The notes under the pieces are model-generated. The model did no database searches, was not told the origin of the DNA, and saw only the letters and a list, made by a program, of their open reading frames with translations. A stretch of DNA of 64,000 bases from Deltaproteobacteria bacterium (GTDB taxonomy: Bacteria; Desulfobacterota; Syntrophorhabdia; Syntrophorhabdales; Syntrophorhabdaceae). The stretch lies in the NCBI GenBank assembly GCA_022711595.1, contig JAKLET010000023.1, positions 1 through 64,000 on the forward strand, in the 5' to 3' direction. Positions 8,486 through 17,273 of this stretch are shown here, one piece after another; position 1 is the stretch's first letter; each line of letters begins with the position of its first letter. Made by a program: the position numbers and the translations under genes.

Positions 8486-9232
8486 ATGTTCGAAGCCTTT
8501 GAGCTCATGGTTTTTTACGAGAACATGATCGCCCTCAACAATGTGAGCATTACCTGTGATGAGGGGAAGATCATAGGCATATTCGGCTCCAACAGTGCCG
8601 GGAAAAGCACGCTCATGTATGCCGTTTCCGGCATTATCCTGGACATCAAAAGGAAAGAGGAGATGAGGGGCGGGGAGCGGATATCGGTGTTCGGGCGTGT
8701 GTTCTTCGACGGACGGGACATGACGGCGGTGAAGCCCCACAACAGGGCGAAGGCAGGGATCGTGCTTTGCCCTGAACGCAGGAGGATATTCCCCGAGAGC
8801 TCCGTCCTTGAGAACCTGAAGATCGGCTCGTATTTGACGAGCAGCCGCGAGGCGAAACAGAACCTGGAATATGTCCTCGATCTTTTTCCGCGGCTCAAGG
8901 ACCATTTGAAGAGGCAGGGAGGGTTCTTGAGCGGCGGCGAGCAGCAGATGCTCGCCATCGGCAGGGCGCTGATGGCCTCGCCGAAGGTCCTGCTGCTTGA
9001 CGAGCCCCTCCTGGGCCTGAGTCCAGCCTACCAGGAGATCGTGATCAACGGAACGAAGGCGATCCGGGACTCGAAGGGCATCTCCATCATCGTCACTGAG
9101 CAATACGCTCGGCCCGTTATGCCCATCATCGATTACGGTTATATACTCGAGAACGGCTCCAGCGTCCTCATGGGGACGAAGGAAGAACTGCTCGACAACC
9201 CGGATGTCAAGTCCGCGTATTTTGGAGTGTAA
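8486..9232 (+). CDS. Branched-chain-type ABC transporter ATP-binding protein (LivF-like)
   Basis: A 248-residue ATPase with standard motifs: Walker A GSNSAGKST, signature LSGGEQQMLAIGRAL, Walker B VLLLDEPLLGLSP and the family marker VLCPERRRIFPESSVLENL. It follows the LivG-like gene by 5 nt. In this transporter class LivF and LivG form an ATPase heterodimer on the cytosolic side of the two permeases. The slightly long insert with IKRKEEMRGGERISVF between Walker A and the Q loop is not common in the family. Confidence 0.92.
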   Translation: MFEAFELMVFYENMIALNNVSITCDEGKIIGIFGSNSAGKSTLMYAVSGIILDIKRKEEMRGGERISVFGRVFFDGRDMTAVKPHNRAKAGIVLCPERRRIFPESSVLENLKIGSYLTSSREAKQNLEYVLDLFPRLKDHLKRQGGFLSGGEQQMLAIGRALMASPKVLLLDEPLLGLSPAYQEIVINGTKAIRDSKGISIIVTEQYARPVMPIIDYGYILENGSSVLMGTKEELLDNPDVKSAYFGV

Positions 9233-9243
9233 GGGGTGAGAAC

Positions 9244-10896
9244 ATGGCGTCCTTAGAACGCGAATACACATTTACCCGGTTTGAAGAGATCTGTAAAAAG
9301 TATTCCTATAAGACCGCGCTCATATATCTTGGTGAGCGTTTCACCTACGGGCGGTTGGAAACATATGTCCATAAGTTTGCGAAGGGCCTTTCCGACATGG
9401 GTGTGAAGCCCCAGGACAGGGTGATGCTCTACATATCGAACTGCCCGCAGTGGATAATCGCTAATTTTGCAATAAACCGGATCGGCGCGGTCACCGTGCC
9501 CGTGTCGCCTATTTATACGGCCTTCGAGATAGAGTACATGATCCAGGACGCAGGTATCGAAACCGTGATCTGCCTCGATACCAATTTCGTGTACGTAAAA
9601 GAGGTCATGGAGAGAACGAACCTGAAGAGGGTGATCGTTACGAATCTCGTCGATTTTGTCTCACCCTTCAAGCGGGTGGTGGGCCATCTTTTCGACAAGA
9701 TACCCATCGGCAAGGTGGAGAAAGGGGAAAAGATATTCTTTTTCAAAGACATCGTGGCAAAGTCCGTGAACATCCCTCCGCCGATCGATATAGACCCGAA
9801 CAGCGACCTCGCCTATATCATGTATACCGGGGGGACCACGGGGTTTCCGAAGGGTGTCCCGGGCAACCACATCGGTGAGATCACCTACATACGGGACATC
9901 ATGGACGATGTCATTAAGGATTTTGTCGATGAAGGCAAGGATGCCGTGCTTATGGTGAACCCCCTTTTCCATATCATGGCGAAGGGTTTTTCCATCGCCT
10001 TCGGTTTCAATTACGGCAATACCGTTGTGCTTATGCCCATTCCCGAGGTGGATCCTACGCTTTCGGCCATCGAGAGGTACAGGATAAAGTGGATGCTTGG
10101 CGTCCCGGCTCTGTACAGAATGATGCTGGAGAATGACAGGATAGACCAGTACGACCTGAGTTCGCTCAGGTATTGCTACTGCGGCGGAGACGTTCTCCCT
10201 GTGGAAGTCTTCAGAACGTGGCAGGAAAAATATTCCATACCTCTCTACCAGGTGTACGGTTCAACAGAGATAGGCCACGTTACCTACAGCCTCCTCACTC
10301 AGGAACCTTCCCCCACAGTTATCGGAACTCCCCTTAAGACCAGGAAGTCGATAGTGGTTGACAGGGACACGCTGGAGAAGCTTCCGCCGGGCGAACTGGG
10401 GGAACTGCTCGTGACATCCCCCTACACGCTTAAGGAATACCTGAACAAGCCTGACGAGACAAGCTATTCCTATGTGCAAATGAACGGAGATATCTATTAC
10501 CGGATGGGCGATTACGTGAAGATGAATGAAAGGGGGGAGTTGGAGTTCGTCGAGAGGACCGCGGATATCATAAAATACAAGGCGTACCGTGTGTCGGCAT
10601 CAGAGGTCGAGGCGGCCCTTCAGGACCATCCCACGGTCATCGGTGCCTGTGTCATAGGCATACCGGATCCGAGGGTGGGGGAGAGGATCAAGGCGATCGT
10701 CGTGCTCAAGGAAGACGCGAAAGGGATCGGAAGTGCCGAGCTGACAAGATGGTGCAGGGACAGGCTTGCCCCGTACAAGGTTCCCGGCTATATCGAATTC
10801 CGGGACATGCTGCCCAAATCGAAGGTCGGGAAGCTCCTGAGGCGCGAGATAAGGGACGAAGAGAAGCGCAAGATGGAGAAGGACAAGAAAAGATAG
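9244..10896 (+). CDS. AMP-forming acyl-CoA ligase
   Basis: A 550-residue enzyme of the ANL superfamily that activates a carboxylic acid with ATP to an acyl-AMP and then to the CoA thioester. The phosphate-binding motif YTGGTTGFPKG is near residue 197, YQVYGSTE near 335, YRMGDYVKMNERGELEF near 420 (A8 hinge region) and the catalytic-lysine region KSKVGKLLRRE near the C-terminus. It starts 11 nt after the last transporter gene, behind a GGGGTGAG ribosome site. The arrangement suggests that the imported acid is activated at once. The substrate is unknown; aromatic acids and medium-chain acids are both plausible. Confidence 0.9.
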   Translation: MASLEREYTFTRFEEICKKYSYKTALIYLGERFTYGRLETYVHKFAKGLSDMGVKPQDRVMLYISNCPQWIIANFAINRIGAVTVPVSPIYTAFEIEYMIQDAGIETVICLDTNFVYVKEVMERTNLKRVIVTNLVDFVSPFKRVVGHLFDKIPIGKVEKGEKIFFFKDIVAKSVNIPPPIDIDPNSDLAYIMYTGGTTGFPKGVPGNHIGEITYIRDIMDDVIKDFVDEGKDAVLMVNPLFHIMAKGFSIAFGFNYGNTVVLMPIPEVDPTLSAIERYRIKWMLGVPALYRMMLENDRIDQYDLSSLRYCYCGGDVLPVEVFRTWQEKYSIPLYQVYGSTEIGHVTYSLLTQEPSPTVIGTPLKTRKSIVVDRDTLEKLPPGELGELLVTSPYTLKEYLNKPDETSYSYVQMNGDIYYRMGDYVKMNERGELEFVERTADIIKYKAYRVSASEVEAALQDHPTVIGACVIGIPDPRVGERIKAIVVLKEDAKGIGSAELTRWCRDRLAPYKVPGYIEFRDMLPKSKVGKLLRREIRDEEKRKMEKDKKR

Positions 10897-11010
10897 GGCG
10901 GCTCGAACCGCTTAAACGGCTTGAACGTCAGAAAAAAAGCACCTATTCTTTTTAAAGATTATTTTTGAACGTTCAAACTGTTCAGGCTGTTCAAGCGGCT
11001 GAAACTGTTT
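10897..11010. repeat. Intergenic region of short inverted and direct words
   Basis: Between the convergent ligase and small basic gene lies a stretch built from CGGCTTGAAC, TTGAACGTTCAA (a palindrome), CTGTTCAGGCTGTTCAAGCGG and similar words, in both orientations. Pairings are possible, but no single stem followed by a clean T run stands out. It may act as a weak bidirectional terminator. The words resemble those after cheW. Confidence 0.4.
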
Positions 11011-11199
11011 TTATTGTGTGGGGGTGTCCTGTTCGTCTGGGGTTTGTTCTTCACCGGTAGAAGCGGTTTCTTCGTTGATTTCTTCTCCGGGCTCCTCTTT
11101 CTTGAGACCCTGCCTGCGCAACATCTTTTCCTGGGCTTTCTGTTGACGCTTGATCTCTTTCTGACGTTTCAAATAACTGTTGGGATTGCGTTTTGCCAT
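11011..11199 (-). CDS. Small basic, Lys/Gln-rich conserved hypothetical protein
   Basis: A 62-residue protein. It opens MAKRNPNSYLKRQKEIKRQQ, continues as a strongly charged helix to about residue 33, and ends in an acidic Glu/Thr tail. An AAGGAG ribosome site lies 6 nt before the ATG, which supports translation. I recall similar short MAKxxPNxYLKRQKE proteins in other deltaproteobacterial genomes, but no function is known to me. The charge pattern would suit an RNA- or ribosome-associated protein; that is a guess. Confidence 0.7.
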   Translation of the reverse strand: MAKRNPNSYLKRQKEIKRQQKAQEKMLRRQGLKKEEPGEEINEETASTGEEQTPDEQDTPTQ

Positions 11200-11451
11200 G
11201 CCGGCTCCTTTTCTCTTCCTTATAGTGTACCCTAGCTGCCGATGTGTTACCCTGTCGACTGTTCCAGGAAGAATAATGGGCCAATAGCGCCCATATGGTT
11301 TACGATTATGACGTTATTTAGGCCGTTTGTCAAGACCCACTGAAAAGATAGTTTCAAGTTTCCAGTTTCAGGGAAAAGATAAAAAACATCGCCTTCTTTT
11401 TCCTTGAAGCGCTTTTTAAACTCCCGGGCACCGAAGCCGTTTTTTACCGGT

Positions 11452-11721
11452 TTAGGGTTTTATGATCTGGGGAGGACCGCAGCCCTCGATGCTGTCGCAG
11501 TCTTCCACGGCCTTCGGCGGCGGCGGGCAACCGCCGGTGCTTTCACAATCGGCAAGCACGCACATGCACGAACCGTTGGACTGGAGCACCGGATTGTAGC
11601 CCGGTCCGCACGTGGTGCTGTCGCAACCCTGTCCTCCCTGCTGCGCGGACACATTGCCCTGAACAAGAAAAATGGAGAAAAACAGGGTCAGGATTGCAAG
11701 AAATAAAATGCGGTAAAACAT
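11452..11721 (-). CDS. Exported Cys-rich small protein, paralog A
   Basis: An 89-residue protein with a Sec signal peptide (FYRILFLAILTLFFSIFLVQ, cleavage near VSAQ). The mature part has nine cysteines, in CDSTTCGPGY, NGSCMC and GGCP/EGCGPP groups. It shares the block CGPGYxPVLQSNGSCMC with the next minus-strand gene upstream (11800-12069), so the two arose by duplication. A GGAGCG-type ribosome site lies upstream. The Cys spacing suggests a disulfide-stabilised periplasmic or surface peptide. Function unknown. Confidence 0.75.
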   Translation of the reverse strand: MFYRILFLAILTLFFSIFLVQGNVSAQQGGQGCDSTTCGPGYNPVLQSNGSCMCVLADCESTGGCPPPPKAVEDCDSIEGCGPPQIIKP

Positions 11722-11799
11722 GGAACGCTCCTTTTACAGTTAATACCCATAGCGGATCGCGAAAAGATCCGGGCGGTCCTGCTTTGCCGGAACCTTACC

Positions 11800-12069
11800 T
11801 TACCTGGGTACGTTTCCCGCAGGCGCGCAGCCTTCGGGCCTGGCGCAATCATCATCAGATGTCAGAGACGGCTGAGCGCTCCCGGAGGTATTGGTTCCCG
11901 CGAAGATGCACATACACGAACCGTTGGACTGGAGTACGGGTTTGTAGCCGGGACCACACACCGTCTTGTCGCAGGACTGGCCGCCTGATTGTGCATGGCT
12001 GTTGCCTGAGGCAAGAACAACCAGGAACATCAACGCCAGCAGCATAAGAAACAAAACACGGTAAGACAT
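11800..12069 (-). CDS. Exported Cys-rich small protein, paralog B
   Basis: An 89-residue protein of the same length and plan as its neighbour at 11452-11721. The signal peptide is YRVLFLMLLALMFLVVLASG, then AQSGGQSCDKTVCGPGYKP and SNGSCMC, then a variable linker and a final CAPAG. The first half is conserved between the two, while the C-terminal halves have diverged, which argues that the N-terminal Cys cluster is the constrained part. A GGAGCG ribosome site precedes the ATG. I do not recognise a named family. Confidence 0.75.
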   Translation of the reverse strand: MSYRVLFLMLLALMFLVVLASGNSHAQSGGQSCDKTVCGPGYKPVLQSNGSCMCIFAGTNTSGSAQPSLTSDDDCARPEGCAPAGNVPR

Positions 12070-12309
12070 GGTATACGCTCCTTATCGTTAATGTGATATC
12101 TCATCTGTTTATTTACTAACAATCGGGAAAATTAGCAACAAAGAAATGAAAAACCGTTTTAAAGTTCGAGAGTTCGAAAGTTTGTGAAGCGATTTAAAAG
12201 AAGGAGTGACTTATTGTGTATTTAACATTGAACGGTGATCAAGGGCTCAAACTCTGGAGTATTTTACTTTATGCTCAAACTTTCAAACCTTCAAACATGC
12301 GAACCTTTT
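12070..12309. other. AT-richer intergenic region without a supported gene
   Basis: About 240 nt of low-complexity sequence with scattered AGTTCGA/GAGTTCGAAAG and CAAACTTTCAAAC words. Short plus-strand frames here overlap the ATPase gene antisense and lack ribosome sites. Nothing convincing is seen. Confidence 0.4.
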
Positions 12310-13128
12310 TTAGAGGTACTCCCTGCGCATCTCTTCTATCATCTCCGAGGTCAGTTTTTCCTGTTTTCTCAGGTCGGCGAATCGGTCCAGGAGGTCGTTT
12401 ACGGTGAGGAACTGCTTTTCCTTTCCCGTGATCTCCTCGATGACCTTCCCTTTGTTCATGAGGATCGTCCGGGTGCCCAGCTCCAGGGCCTGCTGCATGC
12501 TGTGAGTGACCATGACCGCTGTCAGATTATAGCGGGAGATGAACTTTTCCGTGAGTGCCACTACCTGGGAGGCCGACTTGGGGTCAAGTGCGGCGGTGTG
12601 TTCATCGAGTAGCAGCACTTTCGGTTCGTTCATGACGGCCATGAGAAGGGTCAATGCCTGTCTCTGGCCGCCCGATAAGGTCCCTATGGTGTTGTCGAGC
12701 CTGTCTTCGAGCTGCATCTCGAGCATCCTCACCTCTTCGCGGTACCCTGCGAGGCGATCCGAGCTCAGGCTGAAAATGGGGTATCTTGGTTTTCCTCTCA
12801 GGGAGGCAAGGTGAAGGTTTTCGGCTATGGTCATCTGGGGAGCAGTGCCTGTGAAGGGGTTCTGAAAGACCCTGGAAATGACCTGCGCCCGTTGAAAATC
12901 AGGCTTTTTTGCCATGTCCTTGCCGCCTATGGTGATCGTACCGCGGTCGGGAAGGAACGTGCCGGCGATCGCGTTGAGAAGGGTCGATTTACCGGAGCCG
13001 TTGGTCCCGATGATGGTCAGGAACTCACCCTCGGCAATATCGAGGTCGATCCCCCGAAGCGCATAGACCTCATTGATGGTACCGGCGTTGAATGTTTTAT
13101 GAAAGCCGGATATGCCGATCATCGTCAT
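12310..13128 (-). CDS. ABC transporter ATP-binding protein (TrpZ/COG1101-like)
   Basis: A 272-residue ATPase: Walker A GTNGSGKST, signature LSGGQRQALTLLMAV, Walker B VLLLDEHTAALDPK and switch His VTHSMQQAL. DEH in place of DEP in Walker B is typical of this subfamily, which serves COG4120 permeases and COG2984 binding proteins. Its start overlaps the end of the fused permease gene by 4 nt, so the three minus-strand genes from 17168 down form one operon. The pair should make a complete importer, given that binding domains are fused to the permease. Confidence 0.9.
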   Translation of the reverse strand: MTMIGISGFHKTFNAGTINEVYALRGIDLDIAEGEFLTIIGTNGSGKSTLLNAIAGTFLPDRGTITIGGKDMAKKPDFQRAQVISRVFQNPFTGTAPQMTIAENLHLASLRGKPRYPIFSLSSDRLAGYREEVRMLEMQLEDRLDNTIGTLSGGQRQALTLLMAVMNEPKVLLLDEHTAALDPKSASQVVALTEKFISRYNLTAVMVTHSMQQALELGTRTILMNKGKVIEEITGKEKQFLTVNDLLDRFADLRKQEKLTSEMIEEMRREYL

Positions 13129-15947
13129 TTCACCACCTTTACAGCTTTTTTGATAAGGTCATTTGATATTGTGATGCCGTACTCCTTCGCAAGAAAGAGG
13201 TTGACCGTCAGCTGTTCCGGGACATAGGAAACGATCGGTATACCGGAGGGTTTCTCTCCCCTGATGACCCGTATCGCCAGGTCCGCTGTTTTAAGCCCGA
13301 CGTCGTAATAATCCGCGCCAAGGCACATAAAGGCGCCGGAGTCGATATCGGCCGGTGTGTTCGTGATGTAAGGGATCTTTTTCTGCCTCAATTTTTGCGC
13401 GATGGAAGGGATGACAGAAGAAACTGTCGTGTCGCCGGAAGTGAAGAAGATATCGGGAGAGCTGCCCAGGACCGACCTTAAGGCCTCGTCTATTTCCTGG
13501 GTGCCGGTTATCTGTACCTCTACAAGCTTAAAACCGTATTTTTTTGCGGCCTCGCGAGTCATCAGCGTACAGATCTCCGAGTTTGCCTCGGCCGGGTTCC
13601 AGATCATGCCGATGATCTTCGCATTCGGAAAGACCCTGCGCATGAGCCTCACCGTCGATTCCACGGGCTGCGGCGTCGCAAGTCCCGTCATGTTCGGGGG
13701 GTGGTCGGTAAAGCTTTTCGCGACACCCGCCTTGATGGGATCGGTCACTGTCCCGAAAACGTGGGGGATCTTTTTATTGTTGTTCACCGTTACCTGGAGC
13801 GATACCGTGGAGATGGTGACGATGTAATCGTAGTTCTTGCTCACTATATCCTGCGCCATTGACTGGGCGGTTGAAAAATCGCCGTGGGCAAGTTTCTGGT
13901 CAATGGTGATGTTCTCTTTTTCAAGGATGCCGCTCTGTTTCAGTCTGTCGATGACTCCCCTGGCACTGACATCGAGAACGACGCTGTCGGTGAACTGGAA
14001 AAGGGCGAGCCGTTTGACCGGTCCGGCAGGTTTGCCTTCCGCAGGGCCTCCGTCCCTTTTCTTTTTGTTCCCTTTTTCGTCGACGATCACCGTTGCCTCA
14101 TCGATGAGATCCCGGGGTATTGTCAAACCCAGTTCTTTGGCGACCTTGAGATTGACACCCAGCACTGTTTCCTTGTATCGCTCAAAGGGGATCGAAGCCG
14201 GATCCTCTCCTTTCAGAATGCGGTCTGCAAGATTGGCGGCCTGCCTGCCACTGGTTTCGTAAGTGTATCCGAAGACTGCGAGGGCGCCGCCTTCCGGATG
14301 GTCAACATCATTGTAAATGATCGGGACCTTTTTACTTCGGGCCGCCTTGACGACGGACTCGAAGGCCGAGTAGACGATGTTGTCGGTGGGCAGGACGAAG
14401 GCGTTGATGTTCTTATGGACAAGAGACGCGGCAACCTGATGTACCTCCGACGAACCTGCGATGTTGCCGCCGACGAAGGTGACTTCCGGGTGGTTCTTCA
14501 GGGCTTTCTTGAGATTGTTGACATTCTCCTCGGAATTTGCCTGGGAAGGGTCCCAGATAACGCCTATCCTGAGGTGTCCGGGCAGGATCTTCCTGACGAT
14601 CTCCATCGTCTTGTCCATGGGTACCGCGCCGTAGACACCCGTCACATTCGGCAGGTGGTCCGTGTCAGACTTGCCGGCTCCTATGATAAAGGGGTTTGCC
14701 ACGGTGGCGAAGACGACAGGGCGGTCTTTTATCTTGTTGACTGACACCTGAGTGCAGGCCGTGGAGATCGGTACGACGATATCCACCTTCTCCCGAAGGA
14801 ACTTATCGGCAATGGTGTTTACCGTTGCAAGGTCGCCGTTTGCATTTTCCACAAGAAAGGTTGCGTTCTCACCCTCCACATAGCCAAGACGTTTCATCTC
14901 GGCAAGGAAGGCGTCCCGGGTGATGCTGAGTATGGGGTTGTCGCTCACCTGGAAGACGCCGATTCTGACCTTCTTTTGCGGTATGATGCCTGAAAAGTTC
15001 CCATATTTCATACCGGCGAATATGCCTATGATGGCAACAACAGCCATCGCTGCGGCAAAGAGGTGCTTTTTCTTTAACTTGCCGGCGCCCTTTCCGATCC
15101 TGGCCGTGATGACAAGGGTGATGAGAACGAAGATCGCTGTCAGGAGCTTTAAGTCGATCGGGTTCATACCGGCATAAAGAGCGATGGCGATCATGAACCG
15201 GAAAATTACCGAACCTGCGATCGCGCTCCCGATCCAAACATAGATGGAATGTTTCTTGAGGATCGATTCTCCGATGATGACAGCGGCGAGGCCTGTCACA
15301 ACGGTCCCAATACCCATTCCGATATCGGAAAAGCCCTGATACTGTGCTACGAGGCTGCCGGAGATACCCACGAGACCGTTGGCGAAGGCCACGCCCAGGA
15401 TCTTGACACGGTCCACGTTGATCCCGGCCGCCCGGGCCATGACGGGATTATTGCCGCTTGCCCTCATTGAGAGGCCGAAGTCGGTTTTGAAGAAGAAGGA
15501 TACCGCGAACCAGGAAGCGGCCACGATGAAGGTGAGACAAATCGCTATCCAGGGCTCGCGGGGTGCCCCGGGGTTCACCCTGTCAAGGAGCGTGAAGAAC
15601 TCGGGCGCCTCGAGCAGCGGTATGTTGGAACGGCCCATAATGTGGAGGTTGATGGAATAAAGTCCCGTCATGACCAGGATGCCCGCCAGGAGGCTGTTGA
15701 CGTTAAGGCGGGTGTTGATGAGCGCTGTTATGCTTCCTGCCGCCGAACAGGCAATGAAAGAGGCCGCCACGGCCAGGAGAGGATGGGTGCCGCTCACGAC
15801 GAGGACGGAAGTGACAGCGGCGCCCGTTGTGAAGGTCCCGTCAACGGTGATATCGGGAAAATCATGGATGCGGAAGGTGATGTAGATGCCTATGGCGACG
15901 AAGGCGTAAAGGAAGCCGAGGTTGAGCGCGCCTACCCAGAGCTCCAT
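13125..15947 (-). CDS. Fusion: COG4120-type ABC permease with two tandem substrate-binding domains
   Basis: A 940-residue protein that joins parts normally made separately. Residues 1 to about 300 form a permease with roughly eight helices (start MELWVGALNLGFLYAFVAIG), and a further helix (LFAAAMAVVAIIGIFAG) leads outward. Then come two ABC_sub_bind (COG2984) domains, about 328-640 and 655-940, each with its own VxxVI.WxPxxANSE-like core (GVIWDPSQANSEEN; GMIWNPAEANSEI). A Lys/Gly-rich linker separates them. Tethered binding domains usually raise capture efficiency. Ligands of this family include aromatic amino acids; the ligand here is unknown. It starts 3 nt after the STAS gene's stop. Confidence 0.9.
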   Translation of the reverse strand: MELWVGALNLGFLYAFVAIGIYITFRIHDFPDITVDGTFTTGAAVTSVLVVSGTHPLLAVAASFIACSAAGSITALINTRLNVNSLLAGILVMTGLYSINLHIMGRSNIPLLEAPEFFTLLDRVNPGAPREPWIAICLTFIVAASWFAVSFFFKTDFGLSMRASGNNPVMARAAGINVDRVKILGVAFANGLVGISGSLVAQYQGFSDIGMGIGTVVTGLAAVIIGESILKKHSIYVWIGSAIAGSVIFRFMIAIALYAGMNPIDLKLLTAIFVLITLVITARIGKGAGKLKKKHLFAAAMAVVAIIGIFAGMKYGNFSGIIPQKKVRIGVFQVSDNPILSITRDAFLAEMKRLGYVEGENATFLVENANGDLATVNTIADKFLREKVDIVVPISTACTQVSVNKIKDRPVVFATVANPFIIGAGKSDTDHLPNVTGVYGAVPMDKTMEIVRKILPGHLRIGVIWDPSQANSEENVNNLKKALKNHPEVTFVGGNIAGSSEVHQVAASLVHKNINAFVLPTDNIVYSAFESVVKAARSKKVPIIYNDVDHPEGGALAVFGYTYETSGRQAANLADRILKGEDPASIPFERYKETVLGVNLKVAKELGLTIPRDLIDEATVIVDEKGNKKKRDGGPAEGKPAGPVKRLALFQFTDSVVLDVSARGVIDRLKQSGILEKENITIDQKLAHGDFSTAQSMAQDIVSKNYDYIVTISTVSLQVTVNNNKKIPHVFGTVTDPIKAGVAKSFTDHPPNMTGLATPQPVESTVRLMRRVFPNAKIIGMIWNPAEANSEICTLMTREAAKKYGFKLVEVQITGTQEIDEALRSVLGSSPDIFFTSGDTTVSSVIPSIAQKLRQKKIPYITNTPADIDSGAFMCLGADYYDVGLKTADLAIRVIRGEKPSGIPIVSYVPEQLTVNLFLAKEYGITISNDLIKKAVKVVK

Positions 15948-15950
15948 CGT

Positions 15951-17168
15951 CTAACCCCCGAGTTCAACGATGCCCATGAGGCCGGGGCCGATCCTTGTTT
16001 TCCCGAGAAGGTGGAGGACCCTCTGGGGCTCCATTTTTGTAATGACCCTTCGGAGCTCATAGGGAAAGTTGTCTATGAGCTTGTTGAATGGTTTTTTGTC
16101 GAACACAACGCCGTGTATGTGATATCGTCCTTGCTCCGGGATGATCTTTTTTGCCTCCCCGGTGACGCTGCTCCTTTCTTTCACGGCAATGCCCGTCATG
16201 ACGACCAGGTTGTATATGTCTTCCGGTTCAATGGAATAGTCGATCCATTCCGGGAAACTGTCTCCGGAGAAGATGTCTTTTTCTTCTTTGCCGTGCGTTT
16301 CCCGGAGGGGTGTTTTTTTCAGGCGCATCCCGAATATGCCCTTGCTCTCAAAGATCGCCGTTATTCCGACAATGTTGGAAGATGCCACGAGAAACGAAGA
16401 ATCAATGAGATCGTCAAGGGTGAAGAAGCCGTCCTTTGGTTCGAAGGAAGCGACGTGGCTGAATTTCCCATGGAATGAGAACCCGTAAAGGAAATGGTAC
16501 GCGGTGTCCCGCCCTCCTTCGGTATGTATAATGAAATCAACGGCCGATCTCTTGAGCGCCGGATAGACGAAAATATTGCCGTCGATAACGGCGGTTTCCC
16601 CGAAATAACCTTTGTAATCTTCGTAGGTGCTGCCGAGGGCGGCAAGTCCGGTGGCAAACTGCAGGTCGGATGCCCGGACGGCCTGTACGTCCGTTTCGCC
16701 GTAATCGGCGCGCAGGAGCTTTTCTTCGCTGCCCATGACCCACAGGCGGCCCTGGTGCCGGGCCTTTGACAGCGCGCGCAGGGATATGCGGTCCGTTGGG
16801 ATATCCCTGGTTTCCTGTCCGTTTTTCAGTGCGTCTTCCGTCAGCCCGCTGACCTCGTCTTCGCTGGAGATGAAGCGGAATATGTTCGTAAAACCACTGA
16901 TCTCGAATATGGAATAAACCGGGGCGGCGGCATTGAAAAGACATATCTCGCCGCCGGCCTTTTTCAGTTCTTTTTGGAAAGAGATGAAAATACGCAGCCC
17001 TGCACTGCTGACATAGTTGACGTCTGTCATATCGGCGACAATGAGCCGCTTGCCTGCCATGATGGAGTCCCTGAAGAGTGTTTCGATCTCGCGGGCGGTT
17101 ATACTGTCGATCCTGCCCCTGAGGAGAAGACGCTCAACTGTTTCCTGTGAAGAATAAGAATCGTCCAT
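15951..17168 (-). CDS. STAS-domain protein with a large uncharacterised C-terminal domain
   Basis: 405 residues. The N-terminal 110 form a STAS (anti-sigma-factor-antagonist) domain: VERLLLRGRIDSITAREIE and MTDVNYVSSAGLRIFISFQK, the latter with the conserved Ser pair of the SpoIIAA phosphorylation site. The remaining ~290 residues (SEEKLLRADYGETDVQAV, YHFLYGFSFHGKFSHVASF, YNLVVMTGIAVKERSS) match no family I know; they lack the metal-binding aspartates expected of a PP2C/SpoIIE phosphatase and any obvious kinase box. First gene of the transporter operon, 3 nt before the permease fusion, so it may tune transport or report on it. A promoter ends 9 nt from the ATG. Confidence 0.8.
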   Translation of the reverse strand: MDDSYSSQETVERLLLRGRIDSITAREIETLFRDSIMAGKRLIVADMTDVNYVSSAGLRIFISFQKELKKAGGEICLFNAAAPVYSIFEISGFTNIFRFISSEDEVSGLTEDALKNGQETRDIPTDRISLRALSKARHQGRLWVMGSEEKLLRADYGETDVQAVRASDLQFATGLAALGSTYEDYKGYFGETAVIDGNIFVYPALKRSAVDFIIHTEGGRDTAYHFLYGFSFHGKFSHVASFEPKDGFFTLDDLIDSSFLVASSNIVGITAIFESKGIFGMRLKKTPLRETHGKEEKDIFSGDSFPEWIDYSIEPEDIYNLVVMTGIAVKERSSVTGEAKKIIPEQGRYHIHGVVFDKKPFNKLIDNFPYELRRVITKMEPQRVLHLLGKTRIGPGLMGIVELGG

Positions 17169-17177
17169 AGTCCGTAG

Positions 17178-17207
17178 ATTATCACGTTTGACGAGTCACG
17201 AAAGCAA
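17178..17207 (-). promoter_or_regulatory. Promoter of the STAS-transporter operon
   Basis: Reading the minus strand, TTGCTT (17207-17202), an 18-nt spacer and GATAAT (17183-17178) lie 9 nt before the ATG at 17168. No Shine-Dalgarno site fits in the remaining nucleotides, so a near-leaderless mRNA is predicted. Confidence 0.5.
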
Positions 17208-17230
17208 GAGTAATGTGATAAAAGAACATA

Positions 17231-17265
17231 CCGGGGACAGGTGACCGCAATAAACCTGTCCCCGG
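17231..17265 (-). terminator. Strong stem-loop after the OmpA-family gene
   Basis: CCGGGGACAGGT (17231-17242) and ACCTGTCCCCGG (17254-17265) form a perfect 12-bp stem with an 11-nt loop. On the minus strand it lies 8 nt after the stop of the OmpA-family gene and is followed by TATGTTCTTTT. It probably separates that gene from the STAS operon. Confidence 0.75.
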
Positions 17266-17273
17266 CTATCTTT

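Noticed and set aside
8183-9271. A 362-codon minus-strand frame across the LivG/LivF/ligase junctions
   Set aside because: It crosses three well-supported sense genes, and its translation has no recognisable domain.
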